Assembly: GCA_949592205.1 (NCBI GenBank)
Contig: CATIUR010000001.1
Span: forward strand, 45,959,001-46,023,000
Direction of reading: 5' to 3'
Source of the DNA: Helichrysum umbraculigerum
Lineage: Eukaryota > Streptophyta > Magnoliopsida > Asterales > Asteraceae
DNA: 64,000 nucleotides
The notes under the pieces are model-generated. The model did not search any database and was not told the DNA's origin. It saw only the letters and a program-made list of their open reading frames with translations. Below are positions 30,797 to 43,531 of the stretch, piece after piece; the first letter of the stretch is position 1, and every line of letters begins with the position of its first letter. The position numbers and the translations under genes were made by a program.

Positions 30797-32574
30797 AGCT
30801 CTCCGAGGTACGTTTATTTCCCGCTATACCTTGTCTCTATCCAAAGCATCAACTGTATCCAACAGTGTCATCTCGGACACTATCCGGTAAAGCAGTAAGT
30901 CTGATATGGACTAGCTTTCGTCTTTAACAAAGCGCTCTTGAGAGGCACCCCAAGCCTATCTAGGTTAATTAATATTTGTTAGTATTAATTTTAGTTTAAA
31001 TTAATTTTTCGTTTTAAAGCTTTCGTTTAAAAATCAAGAAAACGTCCTTTAAACTTTAAACTCGCGCAATTTGCGTAAGTTCGAACTTTTCAGAAAAATT
31101 TAAAAAAGTTTTAATTTTAAAATTTTGGTAAATTAATTATGATTTGTTTTAAAGTTTAAAGTACATAAAAATATTGTTTCGTTTTTAAATAAACTCGTTT
31201 CAGTTTAAACGCAAAGAACTTTTTCGCACGCAATTTGAAATAAAATTTTAATTCGCGAAAACTTTTTATAAAGATTCGTATTTACTTTTGGTTACTTTAT
31301 TAAAAATCTTAAAACCTTTCGAAAACCAATCGTACGTATCGTATCTTTCGCGTTTTAAATCGAAACGTATTTAAACCAAGAGGAGGGGATTCACTAACAA
31401 ACAAAAAGTCAAAAAATCAAAAAATTCTCTCCTCCTTCTTCCCCAAAACCCACGGCTTTCCATCTCCATCACCAAACCTTCATTTTTCCACCATTTTTTG
31501 ATGATTTAAAGCTTCAAGTTCTTCATTTTATCATCTCTCTTGCATACATAACATCATTTCATCACTTGCAAGGTAATTCCTAACTCAAATCTTTAAATTT
31601 CATTAACTTTTTAAAAGTTAGGGTTTCAACTTTTGATCTATGAAATCCATGGTGAAAACTTGTGTTTTATGGTTCAAGAGTGTTCTTGCATAGTTGCTTG
31701 ACATGATTACATGCTTGATTGAGTAGATTACTTGATAAATTGTCACTTTGATCTTCAAGTGTTGACTTTAAGTTGTCAAAGTTGCTAGATTTGTTGACTT
31801 TTGGTAACTAGTAGATTGTTTTGACTTGTTTTGATTAATTCATGCTTACTATGATTTAATAAACATGTTTACATGATTGCTAGTTTATTTTGAATGATCT
31901 ATAGGATTATTGAAAGTTAAAGTAAGCACGTTGTGATTAAAAATTAACTAAGTATCATACATTATTTTAAATATTCAATTTTTTAATGATACTTGAGTTA
32001 ATTAAATCATGGCAAGTTTCTTAGATTTTCAATAATTCATTAGTTAGCTTTTGGTCCTTGAATATTTTAATTATTCACCACCTTAATTAATAAAGTGATT
32101 GAATATTTTTAATGTGACCATCACACGTAAGCTACCGTCATTCATTTATCAAAATCTTTAAATCTTGCAAAATTAACCGAATAAGTTAACACGTGTCTTT
32201 AACCATATGGTATTTGCATAAATAAATTAGTTTATGCTCTTTTTGGTTCACTTGATGTATTTGAGGTAATTACATGATTAAGCTCACTTAGATTAAGTTG
32301 CCATGAATGAAAGTAAAAATATTAGCTAGTTGTTTGAAATGACGAGTTTACTTAGATTAAACGCTAGTATTATTGTTGCTTTAATACCCTTGGAATAGGT
32401 TAGACACTTATGGTTGCGAAAATTGCGGATTGAGGATTGGTTAGGCCTAGGTTTAGTTTAAAATAAATTGCGGATTTATTCATATTTTAAAGCCTACATT
32501 TCCAATTTTTGTTTAAAATTTGGAAATGTACTTAGCAATTTGTATTACTTATGCATCTCATTTTCTTGTCACAG
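30797..32574 (+). other. E1 internal-2, region between ORF1 and ORF2
   Basis: Near-identical copy of 7618-9394, with the same donor-like GTACGT at its start and the same CACAG before the ORF2 ATG. No gene. Confidence 0.85.
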
Positions 32575-34350
32575 ATGGATCTATCAAACCCTTCGTTGAG
32601 GAAGCTTGCTTCATCCCCCGAGAATATGGACGATATCACGAAATGGATGGGACGATACCTCGGGTCAAACAGAGACATCATATGGCAGGATATGAGACGC
32701 ATGGGTATTAGGGATGAGTTGGAAGATTTGATTAAGTATGATAAAGATGGCGAGGAACATGCTGCGTTTTTCCATCTTTTCTCCATTGATGAGGCTATAT
32801 ACCGAGAGGTCGTCACTGAGTTTATGATGACTTACGAGTTCCGAGAGAGATTGGAGATCACTGATAAGAAGAAGATCACTTTTCGGTATCGTGGGAAGAA
32901 ATATCATATGACAGTTGGAGATTTCGGGGTATACCTTGGCCTTTACACACAGTCTCAGGCCAGTTCTGATTGGTTCACTAGCAGTTTTCAGTCTATCTCC
33001 AGTTTACCATCACGGGATCACAAGGAGATATGGAGGGGATTGACGGGGACAACCTTCATGAGTGGAGTGAAAGCTTCACTCATGACCCGACCAGTTCATC
33101 ACATTCTTCACAAGCTCCTGTGCTGTACTATCTTTGGGAAGAGAGATGTTGGACCTGCTACATCAGAGGAGCTTAAGTTCATGGATGCGATCATAAGGTA
33201 GCAGAACCTGAATGTCGCATACATCATAGCGGATAGATTGTGGAAGGAGAAGAGGGAGGATAGACGCCATGTATTCATGGGAGCCATTATCACGAGATTG
33301 TTAGTCGGCATGGGGATTCTCACTGACCATCACCGTGAGGATTACACCCATCACGCTAGCTCGCAGCCGTTTGATCTAGAGTATTGTAAGTTGATCAGGA
33401 TCATTGATGAGGGACCTGAGAGACAGTGCTTATGGTATCAAACTCGGCAGCCCATTCCTGGATGCTTCATGACCAGGAAGCGCGTGACTACAGAGGATAG
33501 AGATGTTGGTCCCCAGCCACAGAGACCAGTTGCAGCAGAGATACCTGAGACATCACGAGGAGCAGACACATCAGTACTGCCTACACAGGGCGTTGTGCAT
33601 CACACGGATCCGGTCACTCCTCTTAATCAGTACTATCTATTACATGCTTTACAGGTTATCCGTGACCAGCAGGTTCTGACAGCTAGGACACATGGTACTC
33701 CTGAGCCTGATCACTTCTTATATAGATGTGGACCACCACCTCCACCCACTCGCCCATACACCGCCACTCGCCCATACACCACATTTCCTCCACCACATCC
33801 ACATACCTCCACTCAGCCACCACATCCATATAGACGCCCACGCACACCTACCACATACTCCGCACCATTACCCACTCACAGATCCACATCTGATATAGCC
33901 AGAGTCTACTCAGTACACATACCATCACCAGCCCGTCAGCAGACATCATTGCCTCATCCGACTGTACCCATTCCGACCCATGACCAGCATCCAGAGGCTA
34001 GCACATCATACAGACCAGATCTGCTCTACATTGGTACCGATGCATTGTTCACTGGTAGCGTCGGCCCTTACTTGGATTTGGGCCCCATCTTCTCAGATCA
34101 GGTTCCTACTGAGAGCACTCTCAGGCAGCTCTACCTTGATATGTTACAGACGGCAGGTGTTACCACTGCGGACATGCTCGCACAGGGTTATGATGATATG
34201 ATGGCGCTTCCAGCGATGACTCTCAGGCAGATATTGATTCAGAGAGGACTACTACCTCCAGATGAGCAGAGGGTATCTAGCGGACAGCAGTCAGTTGCAG
34301 GACCTCCAGCTCAGCCTGATGACATACCAGCAGAGGATCCTTCATTCTAG
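32575..34350 (+). pseudogene. E1 ORF2 second copy, broken by a nonsense codon
   Basis: Nearly identical to 9395-11188. TAG at 33199-33201 replaces a Lys codon of copy 1, about residue 209; the frame is open on both sides. The Pro/Thr-rich segment has one PYTATR unit fewer than copy 1 (18 bp shorter). Other differences are single substitutions. Confidence 0.9.
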
Positions 34351-36674
34351 ACTACTTATCTTATGATTCATATTTATATCACTGACTTTCGTATTGTATT
34401 GATTACAGTGATCTCTATCTTGCACTTGGTTAAACTTTTGGGATATTTGTCAACCTTTATGGTTGATACTTATTATATTTCGTTTATCGTATTTACTTAT
34501 TATGTTTGTTTCTTTATTTATAATAAGTGATTGAATGTGTGATGAATGAGCACGAGACCACAAGAGATGACGAGCGTTCAAGAAAAAAAAAAAACCGTGA
34601 TGTCAAGAGGCAGACAACCAAGGAATTCACAACTGCAGACCACGGAACTTACACACATCTCAAGAGAGGAGCTTTGGTCTATCTTCTTCTGAAACTCGCA
34701 CACGCATCGCAGACTCTTCAAAGATCTAAGTGTGGGATCTCAACCCACACTCCAAGACATCTTAGCTAGAATCGTCTCCAAATCTTAAATCACAAAAGTG
34801 TGAAATTCAATAATAAGAATTTCCACTTACATTATGGGTCGACTCTTGGCTAAGCATGAATGAGAAAGCGCTGTGCACCAGATAAGGACATGCGGAGCTG
34901 AATAACTCTTAATGAAGATCTTCGAATTCTCAGCTTTCGCTTCTAAACATCTAATCGTCATCTGGGGAGTTTCTTACCTTTCACCTCCTTTTCATACATT
35001 GATTCATTTTGTTAGCTTAGGAATGCAAAGTAATCTATACTCTATCCTAAACTTATCACTAAGTATGGGATTCCAGCCCAAACCAAACACTTGAAGAAAC
35101 ATTTTCTATATGTTCAAACTCTAAGTGTGGGATTATATTTTCAAATATAATCTCAACTCAAGAGAACATTAGGGACAATGTTCCTCTAAGTGTGGGATAG
35201 CAGGTATAGAATACCTTGAATTAGATGTTTTACAGATTTTAATGTCCAAATAGCTTTACTCAGAAAATGTTCCTCAAATTTTAAAAATTTTTAAAACTTT
35301 TTAAAACAAAAATAATAAAGTATGAGCCAAATCATCCGATTAGCTCTACTATTTTTGAGTTATGATTCCTTTCAAAGAGGAACCATTTCTAATGTGAGTT
35401 AGTTATTCAAGAATATTAGGGAAATTAAGGTAGAAATTTCTTAAATAAGTATTAACAATCTAAGGAGCATGGCTAGGCACATACAAACCCAAATTTGCAG
35501 TGAGGTTTTGAGCCTTAAAAGCATTCATTTTAAATGCTACATTGTTCATTTCTTGTGTGTGCCGATGCTAGTATCTCTAAATTAGAACTTGTTCCTGACA
35601 TACGTTTCGAGACCACATTGGAGAGTACCGTACGCGGTATAGATGCAATTAGATGATCTTGACATTCCTTAGGATTAAACCCATTCTTACATACCTTTTC
35701 AAGCCCAAAACCCTTCCGATACTCATTTTTAGTATCGATGATCCGCCTAGAAAAACCCTTTGAGCCTAAACCTTTCGTTTCTTCAAAACCATATATCTTT
35801 AACCACTTTCCCCAAATTCCCAACAACTTATCTTGGAATTTCTAAGGTTATGAAAAACATCTTGAAGAATCTCTTTCTGAATTGATCTACTCCTCCGTGT
35901 TCACCAAAAATTAGAAAATCAAGAGTGCGAAAAATTGGCACCAGAAGAGAAGACTCGAAGAAGTCAGTGATAAGAAAGAAGAGATTTCCGAAAGAAAATC
36001 AAAAATATCCTTGGAAATTTTCTGGCAAAGAAGTTCTGAAGAAAGAAAAGAAAATAAAAAGCTGAAAAGAAAGAAAAGAAAAAGAAAAGAAAATAAAGTT
36101 AAAGTGCTTCAGAGTATCAATCTTTCAAAGAAAGATTCAATGAAATGCGAGTAGCTATCTTCTCCGTTCTACAATAAGTTTTTCATGATTCTTAGAATGC
36201 CCATGATAAGCAACCCCTTACAACCAAAAATCACCACTATCCATACCCCTTAACCCTCACAAATATTACAACCCACTTGAATGTCTTGGGATAATTAGCG
36301 CCGTCCTCTTCCTAAGTGGTGGAGATCCGATTCTCGACCAAGCTTATGATGATGAGTGCTGCATGACTGGCTATTTGAGCGATTTCAATTGTACTAGATT
36401 GATAGGAAACCCGATACACTCTGAGTGAATTGAGTGACCACCTTTAGTGAGATCGCCTAGTCATGTATACTCCAAGATCACGAGATTTTGAAAGTATGCC
36501 TGGGAAAGTCAATACTTATTTCTGAAAGGATCATCTTAGCTTTCCCTATGTCCTCTGAATAATTTTCCCATATGACAAAGTGGTAACTTTTTGGAAAGTG
36601 CTCTAACTCACTTAAAATTTATAAAATGTTTTCACAGGGACACAACTGAGTGTTGCTTGAGGACAAGCAACGCT
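34351..36674 (+). other. E1 internal-2 3' non-coding region
   Basis: Copy of 11189-13510, with the same internal TAAGTGTGGGAT motifs (first near 34727), a slightly longer A run near 34583, and the same purine-rich stretch near 35980-36130. No gene supported. Confidence 0.85.
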
Positions 36675-36689
36675 TAAGTGTGGGATACT
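36675..36689 (+). other. Polypurine tract of E1 internal-2
   Basis: TAAGTGTGGGATACT directly before the first bases of LTR3. Confidence 0.85.
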
Positions 36690-36718
36690 TGATGTGACTC
36701 AAAAAGTCATGTTTTTAA
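36690..36718 (+). repeat. E1 LTR3, first 29 bp, before the Tekay insertion
   Basis: TGATGTGACTCAAAAAGTCA and nine more bases, ending TTTAA, the target duplication. The LTR continues at 47022. Confidence 0.92.
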
Positions 36719-39088
36719 TGTAACACCCCCGAAATTCACTGTTTTGCGGAAGCATAGTTTGGGGTGTTACTAATCAATTATCACAGCACAAAGGTAAAGT
36801 AAACGACATCTATATGCAACGTTTGTAAATTAGTTACATTCCATAGATATATTGTTTGAAAACTTAGTGTTTTCGTATACAAGATGTAGTTTCCCTAGAG
36901 TCCGCGCGTGTAGCGGGAGATTCTATTACATAATCAAAATATACAAAAGATAATGCTAAGAATCTCCGTTAATGCAGTTGTGTTGAAATCATGCGACTCT
37001 AGCTAAAATCCTGGAGTAATCCTACTCCATCCGGGTACCTGAGAAAACATGCTAAAAAGTGTCAACCAAAAGGTTGGTGAATCTCACAGGTTTGTAAGTA
37101 ATATCGGCTTTGAACACGAGATTTCATTAGTAGTGCCCGTAGGCGTAAAATCAGCCATTGCAATCCAGCAATCGTAAAATCAGTATTTGCAATCCAGCAA
37201 ATGTAAATAAATAAGTTTATACCGTTGCCATGAGGCTCATAATCGAAGCTTAACCCGTAAGTAATAAGTTTGCTCCCGTGACATGCTCGTAGTTGAGCAA
37301 GCATCAGTAACGAATAAGTAGTCACCCGTTTCTACGTGTAAATCAGTACGTGGCAGCGCTACTGCCCCGGGTGGGGAGGGTCATTTCCCTAATGGATCCA
37401 TTAACTAGTGTTCGCGCTTAAGTCCATAACTAACGATATATGATGGAGAGACTTCTGTTTGTAAATAAACTCATGCAATTTCGTTTGGTATAGTAAACAG
37501 TTTAGTACTTGTGTTCAAGAAAATCAGTAGCATGTATCTCCCCCAGTAAGATAAAACAGTAAAAGTGGGGCCGTAAGACTCACCTGAGTCTTGTAGTAAT
37601 CAGTTGCAATTAGCAAGTAGTAAGTAAAGCAAGTAGGTTCTCCGAACCCGTAACCTTCAAATGCCTAATCATATGAGGTTATGTAAGTATGTGTCTCGCG
37701 AGACGTTTTGTTTAGTTGTACACAACTAGTATATCCAATGTTTGTCCGTATGTTTGTAATTGTTCGTTTGTTGAAAAACATGTTTGGGCCCGTTGGTGAC
37801 GGTTTGTAGCAAAATTTCTAAAATGTTGACTTTGCTACAATAAATTGCTACAGTACTGCTACAGTAAAATTTGACTTTTTTGTACAGTAACTTTGACTTT
37901 AAAATTTTGGTTTTCTGTGTTTTCTGCGACATAATATGCGACACAAGGATTTGTATGCGACACAAGGGTTGTGTCGCAGATGGCATGCGACATAATGATA
38001 CGACACAAGGACTGTGTCGCATCGGATGCGATATGCTAATTTAATAGCGACATAAGGGTTGTGTCGTATAATGTTTACGACACAAAGGTACGACACAGAG
38101 TACGACATAAAATACGACACAACATGGTTTATGCGACATAGTATGCGACACAAGGCTTGTGTCGCATTGATGAACACCAGCCCAGAAACTTTCGGGTTTC
38201 AAGAATTTCGGACCAAAAACGCAAATCTAACCCATTTTTGAGCTATAAAATCGTGTATTCTTCATGTATTAAGTTATATCTATGTTGTGTACACCATATT
38301 ACATCAAAATAATACCTCAAAATGAGTAAATCTAAGTTTTTAGAGAAATCCTTACAATTGCAAATCGAGGCCGAAAAAGGAAGAAAACGAGTATGTTGCC
38401 TTTGTAAATCTTGTTCCTCTCTTGGTGGTGATTCCGAAAATGTGAATCTTGTGGGTTGCTTTGATGATTCCGAAAATTTGTAAGAAATGGGTGGAGAGAG
38501 TTTAGAATGTGTGTGTGTGTTTTGTATAAGTGAAAATGAAAGAAGAAGATTGAGAGGTGGTGGGGTGTTGGCTGATCCCAAAAGGGAAGGAGGGAAAAAC
38601 ACTCCTCAAAACCCAGTGTTTACTCCGTGTCCTAATCGTTTAATCGTTCGTTTTTAGTATTTAACCAAATAGTTATGTTTTAAAATGTAACTGGAGTATT
38701 TAAATAAAATACCTTGAAATTAATAATAATAAAAACATTTGTCGAGATATTTAAATTATTAAGTCGCGTTTATTACGTTTTGTTGCGTTAGTTAAAATGT
38801 CGTCGCGATAATATATAAATAATGCTCGTTCGGTTGCGTATTTTATATAACAAAATACGCTCTCATTATTTAAGTAAATTTCTGTCACCAACGTCCAAGT
38901 AAACTGTGTCGGACTCCGTCCGGTTAATTCGCACGATTTATCCAAATCGCGTAAGTACACACATATATATATAAATCACCTTATATATATATACAAATAG
39001 AGCCTGTAATTAGTCCTATTACATACTAATTACAACTAGTTACAAACAATTAGGCATAATTAATTATCCTAATTATGCAGGTGTTACA
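36719..39088 (-). repeat. Tekay 3' LTR
   Basis: 2370 bp; inverted ends TGTAACACC and GGTGTTACA. It contains the CGACACA array (37925-38167). The minus-strand ORF readable at 38243-38602 lies in the LTR, is repeated in the other LTR, and has no recognisable domain, so it is not called as a gene. Confidence 0.95.
37925..38167. repeat. CGACA(C/T)A direct and inverted repeat array in the Tekay LTR
   Basis: About twelve CGACACA/CGACATA words in one direction and four TGTGTCG words in the other within 243 bp, several forming hairpins such as GCGACACAAGG facing TTGTGTCGC. The copy in the other LTR at 45851-46093 is the same. Confidence 0.85.
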
Positions 39089-39101
39089 TTCTCCCCTTGT
39101 T
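39089..39101 (-). other. Polypurine tract of Tekay element
   Basis: On the minus strand AACAAGGGGAGAA abuts the 3' LTR start. The plus-strand text TTCTCCCCTTGTT is shared with 54446 in the non-autonomous element. Confidence 0.85.
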
Positions 39102-39121
39102 AAAGAAATTTCGTCCCGAAA

Positions 39122-42100
39122 TTAGCTTGAGTGCACGGACGGTGCGTTATCTGGGAAGAGATGTGGGTATTTCTGTCGCATTTGGTCTTCCCGTTCCCAG
39201 GTGAACTCAGGGCCGCGCCTAGAATTCCACCTGACCTTTACGATGGGAATACGACTCTGTTTCAATCGTTTGACCTCACGGTCCATGATTTCCATAGGTT
39301 CCTCGACAAAATGAAGTTTATCATCGATTTGGATTTCGTCGAGCGGTATAATCAGTGTCTCGTCAGACAGACATTTCTTCAAGTTAGAAATGTGGAATGT
39401 GTTGTGTACGCTGCTAAGTTTAGCAGGAAGTTGCAGGCGGTATGCCACTGGACCAATCCTTTCCAGGATTTCGAATGGTCCGATGTATCTAGGATTTAGT
39501 TTGCCTCGCTTTCCGAATCGAATGACACCCTTCCACGGTGCCACTTTGAGAAGTACCTTGTCCCCTACCTGGAACTCAAGGTGTTTGCGTCTCACGTCAG
39601 CATAGCTTTTCTGACGATCACGTGCGGCTTTCAGCCGGTTTTGGATACCGATGATTTTCTCAGTAGTTTCCTGAATAATATCTGGACCCGTGATTTGGGA
39701 ATCTCCTAACTCAGTCCAACAGATAGGTGATCGGCATTTACGCCCGTAAAGTGCCTCGAAGGGTGCAGCCTTTATGCTGGTATGGTAACTGTTGTTGTAC
39801 GAAAACTCGCACAACGGTAAGTGATTTTCCCAAGAAGTACCGAAGTCAACTACGCAGGCTCGTAGCATATCCTCCAGTGTTTGAATAGTTCGCTCGCTTT
39901 GGCCATCGGTTTGCGGGTGATAAGCAGTACTCATATCCAGACGAGTACCAAGAGATTTTTGTAGCGATTGCCAAAAGTTAGAAGTAAAACGGCTGTCCCT
40001 ATCCGAGATGATCGAGATAGGTACACCGTGTCGCGAGATGATTTCTTTGACATAGATGCGAGTCAGACGCTCCATCTTGTCGGTTTCCTTGATGGCCAGA
40101 AAATGAGCAGATTTCGTGAGACGGTCCACGATCACCCAAATGGTATCGCAACCACTCAGAGTTTTCGGTAGTTTGGTGATGAAGTCCATGGAAATCTGTT
40201 CCCATTTCCATTGAGGAATTTCAGGTTGTTGGAGCAACCCCGAGGGTCTTTGGTGTTCGGCCTTGACTTTGGAACAGGTTAGGCATTTACTGACGTACAA
40301 GGCAATGTCAGCTTTCATGTTAGGCCACCAATACAACCCTTTGACGTCATGATACATCTTATCAGAACCAGGATGTATAGAGTATCGAGATTTGTGAGCT
40401 TCAGCCATCACCAAATCTCGCAAGTTTCCGAATTTGGGTAACCACACCCGGTTAGAGAAGCATCGAGTTCCATCGGGTTTGATTTCGAATTGTTTATCCA
40501 AGCCTCGCAAGGCTTCATTTTTCAAGTTTTCATCGTTGAGTGCCTCAAGTTGAGCGGTAAGGATTTGAGCAGGAAACTCGTTACGAATTGTCATAGAAAG
40601 TGCTCGAACTCGAAGGGGTTTCACTCGTTCTTTTCGGCTTAAGGCATCGGCCACTACGTTAGCCTTGCCCGGATGGTATTTGATCTCGCAGTCGTAGTCA
40701 CTAAGTAACTCAACCCAGCGACGTTGCCTCATGTTTAGATCTTTCTGATCGAATATGTGTTGGAGACTCTTGTGATCGGTAAAGATAGTGCTTTTCGTAC
40801 CGTAGAGATAATGTCTCCAGATTTTCAATGCGAAAACCACGGCACCTAACTCGAGGTCGTGGGTCGTATAGTTTTTCTGGTGGATTTTCAGTTGTCGTGA
40901 GGCATAGGCAATGACTTTTTCCCGTTGCATCAACACACAACCAAGTCCTTGGTGTGAGGCGTCGCAGTAAACTACGAAATCGTCGGTGCCCTCGGGTAAG
41001 GACAAGATTGGTGCACTGCAAAGTTTGTTTTTCAATATCTGGAAGGCTGACTCTTGTTTATCAGTCCAATCGAACTTCTTATCTTTCTGAGTCAGTGTGG
41101 TTAGGGGAACAGCTATTCTTGAAAATTTTTCGATGAATCGGCGGTAGTAACCAGCAAGACCTAAGAATTGTCTCACTTCGGTTGGAGTGGTCGGTGACTC
41201 CCAGCCCTTGATTGCTTCAATCTTGGCGGGATCAACATGAATTCCTTGGCTGTCAATCACGTGCCCGAGGAATTGAACGGTTCGAATCCAGAACTCACAC
41301 TTAGAGAATTTGGCATATAACTCTTCGTGTTTCAGGAGTCTTAGAATGGTTTTCAGATGTTGAGCATGTTCCTGCTCGTTGCGAGAGTAAATCAAGATAT
41401 CATCGATGAACACAATGACGAATTTGTCAAGATATGGTTTGCACACCCGATTCATAAGGTCCATGAATATGGCCGGTGCGTTGGTCAACCCGAATGGCAT
41501 CACTTGGAATTCGTAATGCCCATAACGAGTTCGGAAAGCTGTCTTTGGGATATCATTGTCACGGACTCGGAGTTGATGATAACCCGACCGTAGATCAATC
41601 TTTGAGTAAACACTCGATCCCTGGAGTTGGTCAAACAGGTCATCGATTCTAGGAAGTGGGTACCGATTCTTTATGGTTAGCTTATTCAGCTCTCGGTAGT
41701 CGATACACATGCGGAAAGATCCATCTTTCTTTTTCACGAATAAGACCGGAGCTCCCCAAGGCGAGGAACTTGGTCGAATGAATCCTCTGTCCAGGAGTTC
41801 CTGTAGTTGGTTAGACAACTCCTGCATTTCGGATGGTGCTAAACGGTAAGGGGCTCGTGCCACGGGTGCAGCTCCGGGCACAAGTTCGATTTGAAATTCA
41901 ACTTGTCTAGGTGGCGGAAGTCCGGGCAAGTCTTCAGGAAAGACTTCCGGGAAATCCCGCACGATCAGAACATCCGCAAGTCGCTTCTCCTCCGACTTCT
42001 TCTCCGTTACATGTGCGAGGATGGCTTGATACCCTTTTCGTAGATATTTTCTAGTTTTCAGACAAGATACAATATTCAGATTCCGTCTACCGGTCTCCCC

Positions 42101-43531
42101 TTGTAGGACTAAGGTTCCACCGGAGACAAGAGGTATGCGAACGAGTTTGTCATGACAGATGATTTCAGCTCGGTGCTTGGATAACCAATCCATACCGACA
42201 ATAATATCGAAGCTGCCGATCTCGACAGGGATTAAATCAATGGAAAACGTTTCGTTCGTGAGGTTAAGTGTACAGTTGTGTATGATGCTATCAGTCTCAA
42301 TCAGTTTGCCGTTAGCTAATTCTACAATGTATTTAGCATCTAAGGCAGTGGGAGTAATATCAAGTAAAGGGCTAAATTTCTCAGATATGAAGCTTCTATC
42401 GGCACCGGTATCAAATAACACAGAAGCAGTAAGGTCGTTGAGAAGGAACGTACCCGTCACGACGTTCGGGTCTTGTCTGGCTTCCCCAGTCTTGATAACG
42501 AATGCTCTACCACGAGCAGGGTTGTTGTTGTTTTTCAGCTTTGGGCAATCTTTCTTGAAGTGTCCTGAATTTCCGCACCCAAAGCAGGCCTTTGGTGCAT
42601 TGGTGTTGGGGGTAGAAATGTTGGTTCGGCAATCCTTGGCTAGATGCCCGAACCGTTTGCAGTTGGAGCAAGGGCAAGAACCGTCATGATGGCGGCTGCA
42701 TTTGGAACAGTAAGGCTTGTTCCCGCTGTACCCTTTCTTTTCCGAAGTCCCCGATGAATAAGCCTTAATGTACTCAGGCTTTTTGTTGGAGGTTTGGTTG
42801 GATGAGTTGGGGTTTCCTTCCCACTTGCGTTTGTTGTTTGCAGATGGGGTTGAGGTGGTGCCACGGCGGACAGAATTTGCCGTTAGTTCATGGGCCATAC
42901 GGATGGCGCTCTGAATAGTACCCGGTTTGGAAGAAGTTACCAGGTCTTGGAGTCTCTCAGGAAGACCATCAACAAATTTCTCGATCCTCTTGTACTCAGG
43001 ATCGACCATGGTTGGGCACAGAAGTGCCAGTTGGTGGAAACGGTTGGTGTATCCGGTGATGTCATCACCCTGCATCTTGTGGTTCCAGAATTCCACTTCT
43101 AGTTGTTTCAATTCATCCCTGGGGCAATACTCGCCCCTCAACATCTTCTTCAACTCCTCCCACGGGAGTTGGTAAGCAGTAGCAACACTCACAGTCTGGG
43201 CATAAGTGTTCCACCAGGTGAGTGCGGTGTCAGTAAAAGTACTAACGGAGAACTTAACCTTATCTCCCTCCGCACAGTTGCAGATAAGAAATACAGACTC
43301 AGCTTTCTCGATCCAGCGTACTAGACCGATAGCTCCCTCAGTACCTGCAAAGTTTAGAGGTTTGCAGTTCTGAAAGTCTTTGTATGAACAGGGTTTAGCA
43401 GTAGTGGTTTCAGCGGCATCGCTGTTCCTCGAGGAATTTGGTGGAGTATTCCGAGCCAAGGCTTCAGTAACAGCCTGGGTTATAAGGGAGGTAATCTGGG
43501 CATCGGTGTATGGTCTTGTCTTTGGCGGCAT
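39122..43531 (-). CDS. Tekay gag-pol polyprotein, 1469 aa, intact
   Basis: Starts at the ATG of MPPKTRPYTD. In order: gag with capsid (about 60-220), zinc knuckles CSNCKRFGHLAKDC and CFGCGNSGHFKKDC (about 285-325); protease LFDTGADRSFIS (about 375); reverse transcriptase with MCIDYRELN, MPFGLTNAP and FIDDILIYS (about 590-745); RNase H with YCDASHQGLG and FTDHKSLQHI; integrase with an HHCC finger (HPGSDKMYHD ... CLTCSKVKAE) and core residues Asp in SMDFITKLP, Asp in ISDRDSRF and Glu in QSERTIQTLED; a GPF segment (YIGPFEILERIG); C-terminal chromodomain-like VKVRWNSRRGPEFTWERE. RT before integrase marks Ty3/gypsy, and the tail marks a chromovirus. No stop or frameshift seen, so it may be functional. 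Gag and pol are in one frame. Confidence 0.96.
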   Translation of the reverse strand: MPPKTRPYTDAQITSLITQAVTEALARNTPPNSSRNSDAAETTTAKPCSYKDFQNCKPLNFAGTEGAIGLVRWIEKAESVFLICNCAEGDKVKFSVSTFTDTALTWWNTYAQTVSVATAYQLPWEELKKMLRGEYCPRDELKQLEVEFWNHKMQGDDITGYTNRFHQLALLCPTMVDPEYKRIEKFVDGLPERLQDLVTSSKPGTIQSAIRMAHELTANSVRRGTTSTPSANNKRKWEGNPNSSNQTSNKKPEYIKAYSSGTSEKKGYSGNKPYCSKCSRHHDGSCPCSNCKRFGHLAKDCRTNISTPNTNAPKACFGCGNSGHFKKDCPKLKNNNNPARGRAFVIKTGEARQDPNVVTGTFLLNDLTASVLFDTGADRSFISEKFSPLLDITPTALDAKYIVELANGKLIETDSIIHNCTLNLTNETFSIDLIPVEIGSFDIIVGMDWLSKHRAEIICHDKLVRIPLVSGGTLVLQGETGRRNLNIVSCLKTRKYLRKGYQAILAHVTEKKSEEKRLADVLIVRDFPEVFPEDLPGLPPPRQVEFQIELVPGAAPVARAPYRLAPSEMQELSNQLQELLDRGFIRPSSSPWGAPVLFVKKKDGSFRMCIDYRELNKLTIKNRYPLPRIDDLFDQLQGSSVYSKIDLRSGYHQLRVRDNDIPKTAFRTRYGHYEFQVMPFGLTNAPAIFMDLMNRVCKPYLDKFVIVFIDDILIYSRNEQEHAQHLKTILRLLKHEELYAKFSKCEFWIRTVQFLGHVIDSQGIHVDPAKIEAIKGWESPTTPTEVRQFLGLAGYYRRFIEKFSRIAVPLTTLTQKDKKFDWTDKQESAFQILKNKLCSAPILSLPEGTDDFVVYCDASHQGLGCVLMQREKVIAYASRQLKIHQKNYTTHDLELGAVVFALKIWRHYLYGTKSTIFTDHKSLQHIFDQKDLNMRQRRWVELLSDYDCEIKYHPGKANVVADALSRKERVKPLRVRALSMTIRNEFPAQILTAQLEALNDENLKNEALRGLDKQFEIKPDGTRCFSNRVWLPKFGNLRDLVMAEAHKSRYSIHPGSDKMYHDVKGLYWWPNMKADIALYVSKCLTCSKVKAEHQRPSGLLQQPEIPQWKWEQISMDFITKLPKTLSGCDTIWVIVDRLTKSAHFLAIKETDKMERLTRIYVKEIISRHGVPISIISDRDSRFTSNFWQSLQKSLGTRLDMSTAYHPQTDGQSERTIQTLEDMLRACVVDFGTSWENHLPLCEFSYNNSYHTSIKAAPFEALYGRKCRSPICWTELGDSQITGPDIIQETTEKIIGIQNRLKAARDRQKSYADVRRKHLEFQVGDKVLLKVAPWKGVIRFGKRGKLNPRYIGPFEILERIGPVAYRLQLPAKLSSVHNTFHISNLKKCLSDETLIIPLDEIQIDDKLHFVEEPMEIMDREVKRLKQSRIPIVKVRWNSRRGPEFTWEREDQMRQKYPHLFPDNAPSVHSS

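Noticed and set aside
37925..38167. CRISPR-like array
   Set aside because: Repeats are 7-10 bp, in both directions, without regular spacers, in a plant LTR.
38243..38602. 119-aa minus-strand ORF in the Tekay LTR (and twin at 46169)
   Set aside because: Inside the LTR, identical in both LTRs by descent, low-complexity N-terminus and no domain.
39131..43324. Plus-strand ORFs opposite the Tekay gag-pol
   Set aside because: Shadows of the long minus-strand coding frame, without motifs.
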